Source of the DNA: Gigaspora margarita
Taxonomy: Eukaryota > Glomeromycota > Glomeromycetes > Diversisporales > Gigasporaceae
DNA: 64,000 bases
Direction of reading: 5' to 3'
Assembly (NCBI GenBank): GCA_009809945.1
Contig: WTPW01000158.1
Span: forward strand, 561,124-625,123
Part shown: positions 60,169 to 64,000 of the stretch, piece after piece
Layout of the letters: the number at the start of each line of letters is the position of its first letter
How positions within the stretch are numbered: the stretch's first letter is position 1
Notes under the pieces: generated by a model
The model's database searches: none
What the model was told of the DNA's origin: nothing
What the model saw: only the letters and a program-made list of their open reading frames with translations
Translations under genes and position numbers: made by a program

Positions 60169-60885
60169 GCTAGATATTTTTGACAACAATATATGTAAAA
60201 TCAATAACTATTTAACTTACAAATTAAAAAAATTTATTAAATAAACTAACAAATAGCAGAACAAAATGATACTACAATATACAAAAATATTTGAATATAG
60301 ACAACATGAATTTTTAAATAAATCTATATGAGATATTATATAAGAAAGCATGTTTATAGCATGTAATAGGTGTAAATATTGTGCAATAGTGCACATACTA
60401 ATATGCAATTTATGTGCTTTTTCATGCATTGTTATGTGCATATTTATGTGCAGGTAATATATAATAACAAAAGTCTATATCTGCACATAATATAGTTAGA
60501 GCATATACCAAATTTGGTTATTAATAATTTGGTAAGAGAAGGTCCATTTATCAGCAGATATATTGCTACTAAGAGGCTCCCCCTCCCCTATCTGATCATC
60601 ATACTGCAATTTGATTGGCTAAAATTTTTTAAATTTTTTTTTTAGGTTTTATAACCGAGACCCTGCTCTTTATTCATACCACTGTATAATTTTAATTATT
60701 ACAAAAATCAACGAAAAGGAAATAATATACAGTTTAGGAGAAAAAAGAACTTGGACTACTTTATCCACTGGCTAAAAGGGCCTAAGGCCATCAGACTTCA
60801 GACTAAAAATTGTTAACATCTTAGAGTCCTATCCTCCAACAATGGCCAAGGTCTAGTGACATTAAACCTATATAGTAGTAAGGAT
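60169..60885. other. No gene seen
   Basis: AT-rich to 60600, then somewhat less so. A short minus-strand frame at 60217-60441 is low complexity and not called. Confidence 0.45.
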
Positions 60886-61348
60886 CTAACTACTTTTATT
60901 AAAGCTTCTAGAATCTTTTTCCAGTAGTTTTCTCTGAGGATCTTGTGTGTTATTCCACATGAACTGACCAACAATCCAATCTGGTAGGTGCCTTCCCGAT
61001 TTGGTTAGTGTAAATACTGTAGATCTTTTAGAGGGGGTACGCCAAATCGCCCACTTTTTGAAGATTTTTACGGAAAAAACACAGCGACACCAAAAATTAC
61101 CACTTGTACTAAGGAGAGTAGGTCTTCCAGTGTAGTTCAACTTCAACATAAAGCCACCCAAGACTCCGTTTTGGTGAGTGATAAACTCTAAACTTGTCAG
61201 CAGGTAGGTAGTTAATGAACTTTACCTCTAAATGACAAGTGCCATTTGTTGTGTGGTGAGTGATAAACTCTGAAGCTATTAGCAGATACTCAATTAACTG
61301 TATCTCTAAATTATAGTTGCCACGTTTCCGTTGTTTTGTTGTATCCAA
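60886..61348 (-). pseudogene. Two overlapping unassigned open frames
   Basis: The upstream frame (61348-61109) reads MDTTKQRKRGNYNLEIQLIE and includes ASEFITHHTTNGTCHLEVKF. The downstream frame (61161-60886) reads YTGRPTLLSTSGNFWCRCVF, then WAIWRTPSKRSTVFTLTKSG. Composition is mixed and Trp-rich, unlike random AT-rich DNA. The two overlap in different frames, so a frameshifted single gene is possible. I recognise no family. In the DNA, GTGAGTGATAAACTCTGAA-type units repeat twice (about 61174 and 61256). Confidence 0.35.
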
Positions 61349-61493
61349 GGTTTTTCTATGTGTTTTTATTGTAACTTTACTTCAGAATTTTAGTGCGTTT
61401 GTTGGTACAAGTGATTGGCAGTAAGAGTTTGGTTGATCCTTTTAATTTTTTAAAATTTTTAAAAAATTTAAACTTTAATATTAAATAACTTTT

Positions 61494-61622
61494 GAACCAA
61501 TGATTCATTTTGGATAATTTTACTACAATTATGTTTGTCTAAATAAGATGATTCCAATAAACCAATGATTCATTTTGGATAATTTTACTACAATTATATT
61601 TGTCTAAATGAGATAATTCCAA
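61494..61622. repeat. Two-copy tandem duplication, unit about 67 bp
   Basis: CCAATGATTCATTTTGGATA and the following 45 bases occur twice in immediate succession with few differences, indicating a recent local duplication. Confidence 0.85.
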
Positions 61623-61671
61623 CAAGTTTAAAATCATCAAAATTCAATCACTAGATCCAAGATCATTTTAG

Positions 61672-61966
61672 ATTTGTACCTTATTTTACCAAGCAAGGTA
61701 CCTGGGTACAATTTAATTTCATGTGGTAAAAACTTTGATTTGTACCCCGAGTACCTTGTATGGTATAGGGTACACTATATGGTAGGTATGTTGTGTGGAG
61801 CATAATATTAGCTATAAGTAAAAAATAAATTATTATTAGTAATTTAGCCTTGATCGGTACCTGGTTACCTTACAAAACACTACAACAAATAGCCTTGAAA
61901 TATACCCAGTACAAATCAAGGGGGTACTGATCAAAGGGTACCTTCCACAGTAAAATACAGTATTGC
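61672..61966. mobile_element. Candidate MITE with GGTACC-rich subtermini
   Basis: GTACCTTATTTTACCAAGCA and GGTACCTGGGTAC on the left are loosely mirrored by GGGTACC and AGTAAAATACAGTA on the right. The GTACC word repeats inside both ends. No clean target duplication, so the boundaries are approximate. Confidence 0.5.
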
Positions 61967-62011
61967 TTTAATTATATTAGTTTTGTATATATTAAAATAT
62001 AGAAAATTGTA

Positions 62012-62218
62012 TGTGGAGACATGTCTCTATGGCGACCCTACATATAACAGCCAATCATATTTAGGGTTAGAAAATTTTCATTTGTGTTTTTGTATTATAA
62101 AAGTTAGAAAGTTTGTAAGAAATTTTAATTGGCTAATAATAAGCAACATATTATCTAGTCACATGCTTAATTTTGATTGGCTATTCATATAAAGGGTCTC
62201 CATGAAGACATGTCTCCA
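62012..62218. mobile_element. TA-flanked MITE, 207 bp
   Basis: TGTGGAGACATGTCTCTATG and GCGACCCT pair with AGGGTCTCCATGAAGACA and TGTCTCCA at the right. TA lies outside on both sides (62010-62011, 62219-62220). No ORF. Confidence 0.75.
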
Positions 62219-62505
62219 TAAAATAACACCCTTAAAATATTATTAAAAATGTTAAAACTTTAATATTTTGATTAGCAATTCATTTTAGATCATTTTACTA
62301 CTAAAATGCTCATCTTAGTAAGACAATTCTAATGAATATAAAATCATTGAATTCGATCATGGGATCCAAAATCATTTATATTCATTTTATTTTTAATTGA
62401 TTTGATATTGTTATAGAACAAGTAGTTAATATTATTTTTATTAGAATATTTATTATTATTATTATTTTATTGTTACCTTTAGTCCTTCATATATTGTTAT
62501 TGTTA

Positions 62506-62678
62506 CAGTCGCACTCCCATATAATCACACTATCAGGACCAATAAAATTTGTTCTTATATAGAAATATCCTTATGTAGAGAGTAATTTTTATATGTTTAA
62601 TAGTAGTTGGTTCAAGAAATAAAGATGCTTATAAAGAAATATGCTTATATAGGATGTGCTTATATAGGAGTGCGACTG
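62506..62678. mobile_element. Tc1/mariner-like MITE, 173 bp
   Basis: CAGTCGCACTCCCATATAA pairs with TATATAGGAGTGCGACTG, with TA outside (62504-62505, 62679-62680). TTATATAG words repeat internally, as in the element at 27942-28622. Confidence 0.85.
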
Positions 62679-62699
62679 TATTTGTGATGTTAAATATTT

Positions 62700-62880
62700 A
62701 AAATAGTTCATATTGCTTATACCACTTATACCACTTATAATGCTTATAATGCTTATACTGCTTATAATGCTTATACTGCTTATACCACTTATAACGCTTA
62801 TACTGCTTATAACGATTATATCGCTTATATAACACTTATATCGCTTATGATAATTGTAATGCTTATCATTGTAAATCAAC
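62700..62880. repeat. Minisatellite, unit about 9 bp (GCTTATAAT variants)
   Basis: GCTTATAATGCTTATACT-type units repeat about 18 times with variation at positions 7-9. The Ile/Ser-rich minus-strand open frame is a by-product of the repeat. Confidence 0.85.
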
Positions 62881-63283
62881 GCTTATAACACTTATTCTAA
62901 AATATATTTAAAGACATAGAATTTCCCTTAGTCAAATTAGACCAAGACACCCCACTTCTCTTATATTTATTAAAAATCTTGTAAAAGAGATTTCTTAGTA
63001 ATAGAAGCCTAGGAATTGCTCTCTTGCTAATTATTATTAAATAAAGAAACTATTGTTAAATCTAAATACTGTCTCGGACTGCCTACAAAGAAAAGTATAG
63101 TTTTTTACAGACCAAGGAATTATATCTGCCTCTTGGACACTACTATAAACTGCTAAAAAATTCTTATAACCATGTTGTTGTTATAGTAAAGAGTATAAGA
63201 AGGCCTCCCTACTGTAACATTTGGTGCCTTCTGGCAGAAAACTTTTAAAACTTTTGGATATTATCAAAAACTACTTATTCTAC

Positions 63284-63445
63284 TTTTGCTGCTGTTCATC
63301 CAAAAAGAACACTCTCTTATATTCTTGCTAATATTATCTTGCTGCTGTTGCACTATCTTGTTACTGTTTAATTCTCTCTTGCTACTATTTAATTCTCTCT
63401 TGCTGCTGTTATACTCTCTTGCTGCTATTTATCTATCTACTCATT
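63284..63445. repeat. CTTGCTGCTRTT / TTTAATTCTCT repeats
   Basis: TTGCTGCTGTT, TTGCTACTATT and AATTCTCTC words alternate several times. The hydrophobic open frame here is generated by the repeat and not called. Confidence 0.6.
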
Positions 63446-64000
63446 TTCTATTGAAACTTACTTCTAGCTGCTGTATTCTAGTAACTGTATTTACTAACGA
63501 ATACTACTAACAATTAACCATTCTAAAGACTTAGCTCAGAAATCATAAGGCTTATGACTACTGACATTAACGAATTATATAATGGCATATTAGAAATCAT
63601 TTATTAGAACATTACCAGAACTCTGCTCTTCCTTTTTCTTCTCTCCAACTACGTGCTCCTGAGCTTTCTTGCCAAAAGTGTTATTCTCCTTCTAGAACCA
63701 GTAATCGAATATCATCACAAACATTCACAGGTCAAATACATAAATAATAGTTAAATAATGGGATATACCTTTATTGACCCATTATTTACCTGATATGCAT
63801 TCTGGAAAAAGAATAATGGTAAACTAACAGATATTAGCATTATGGTAAATTAAAGGATAGATATTGGATACAAAATAGTATACCTTTTGTTTCCTAATAC
63901 TATCCCGATATTCAACCTATATGCTAATAGCATTCTAGAGGAATAAAAGTATACAAAAGGTAAAAAAATTATATACGTTTTTTTCTTCTTTTACTATCAC
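63446..64000. other. No gene seen
   Basis: GTATACCTTTTG (63880) and the inverse CAAAAGGTA near 63955 hint at an inverted-repeat element running out of the window. Nothing further is supported. Confidence 0.45.

Noticed and set aside
62589-62879. Ile/Ser-rich ORF as a repeat protein
   Set aside because: A direct product of the 9-bp minisatellite.

Overview
This is an AT-rich eukaryotic window (by eye about 70-75% A+T, higher in parts). It has one intact spliced gene and is otherwise dominated by layered, mostly dead transposable elements. The best guess is an arbuscular mycorrhizal fungus (Glomeromycotina, Rhizophagus-like). Three things support that: short GT-AG introns; a degenerate protein-kinase N-terminus of the type expanded in those fungi (EWTSRNKKIDDFM followed by IPFDRLNNIKKIG); and LINE, MULE and orphan transposase-like reading frames that resemble families I know from those genomes. 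No search was possible, so the taxonomic call is an inference.

Layout. 1-2.7 kb: foldback repeats, a 283-bp hAT-like MITE and a 1.1-kb inverted-repeat element. 2.9-15.6 kb: what looks like a single 12.67-kb transposon. It has outward-facing ends of the form TAGTGTTC, GATCC-rich subterminal repeats at both ends and matching 8-bp flanks (ATAATCAC). Inside are a broken approximately 1,100-codon transposase-like gene (7004-10363), a kinase remnant and several younger nested MITEs. 16.15-19.44 kb (minus): the one intact gene, a 7-exon S9 prolyl-oligopeptidase-family serine peptidase of 675 codons with two microexons (13 and 34 nt) and a complete Ser/Asp/His triad. 19.5-30.3 kb: no genes, but a 1.17-kb palindromic hAT-like element, several TA-flanked MITEs, a strand-asymmetric region and a foldback with telomere-like repeats in its loop. 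30.3-38.1 kb (minus): a nearly full-length but decayed LINE (ORF1, endonuclease, reverse transcriptase, RNase H, terminal Cys/His knuckle), interrupted by a hAT-like MITE. 38.1-49.4 kb: very AT-rich and gene-free, including a tandem array of palindromic units of about 330 bp (46.0-48.5 kb). 49.8-57.5 kb (plus): a decayed MULE transposase reading frame (FAR1-type zinc region, DDE core, C-terminus) followed by an OTU-type cysteine protease domain. It is split by a 5'-truncated LINE with a 15-bp target duplication and by a 1.76-kb foldback. 57.7-64 kb: further MITEs, simple repeats and two unassigned open frames.

How it fits together. The recurring theme is precise target-site bookkeeping. At least six elements share ends of the hAT form (Y-A-R-N-G) with 8-bp duplications. 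Three are flanked by TTAA, several by TA, two have 9-bp duplications, and one LINE has a 15-bp duplication. This allows the insertion order to be read: MULE, then LINE, then TTAA MITE; LINE, then hAT MITE; foldback, then hAT MITE. The most interesting candidate is the 12.67-kb element, because it would give an orphan fungal transposase-like family defined termini.
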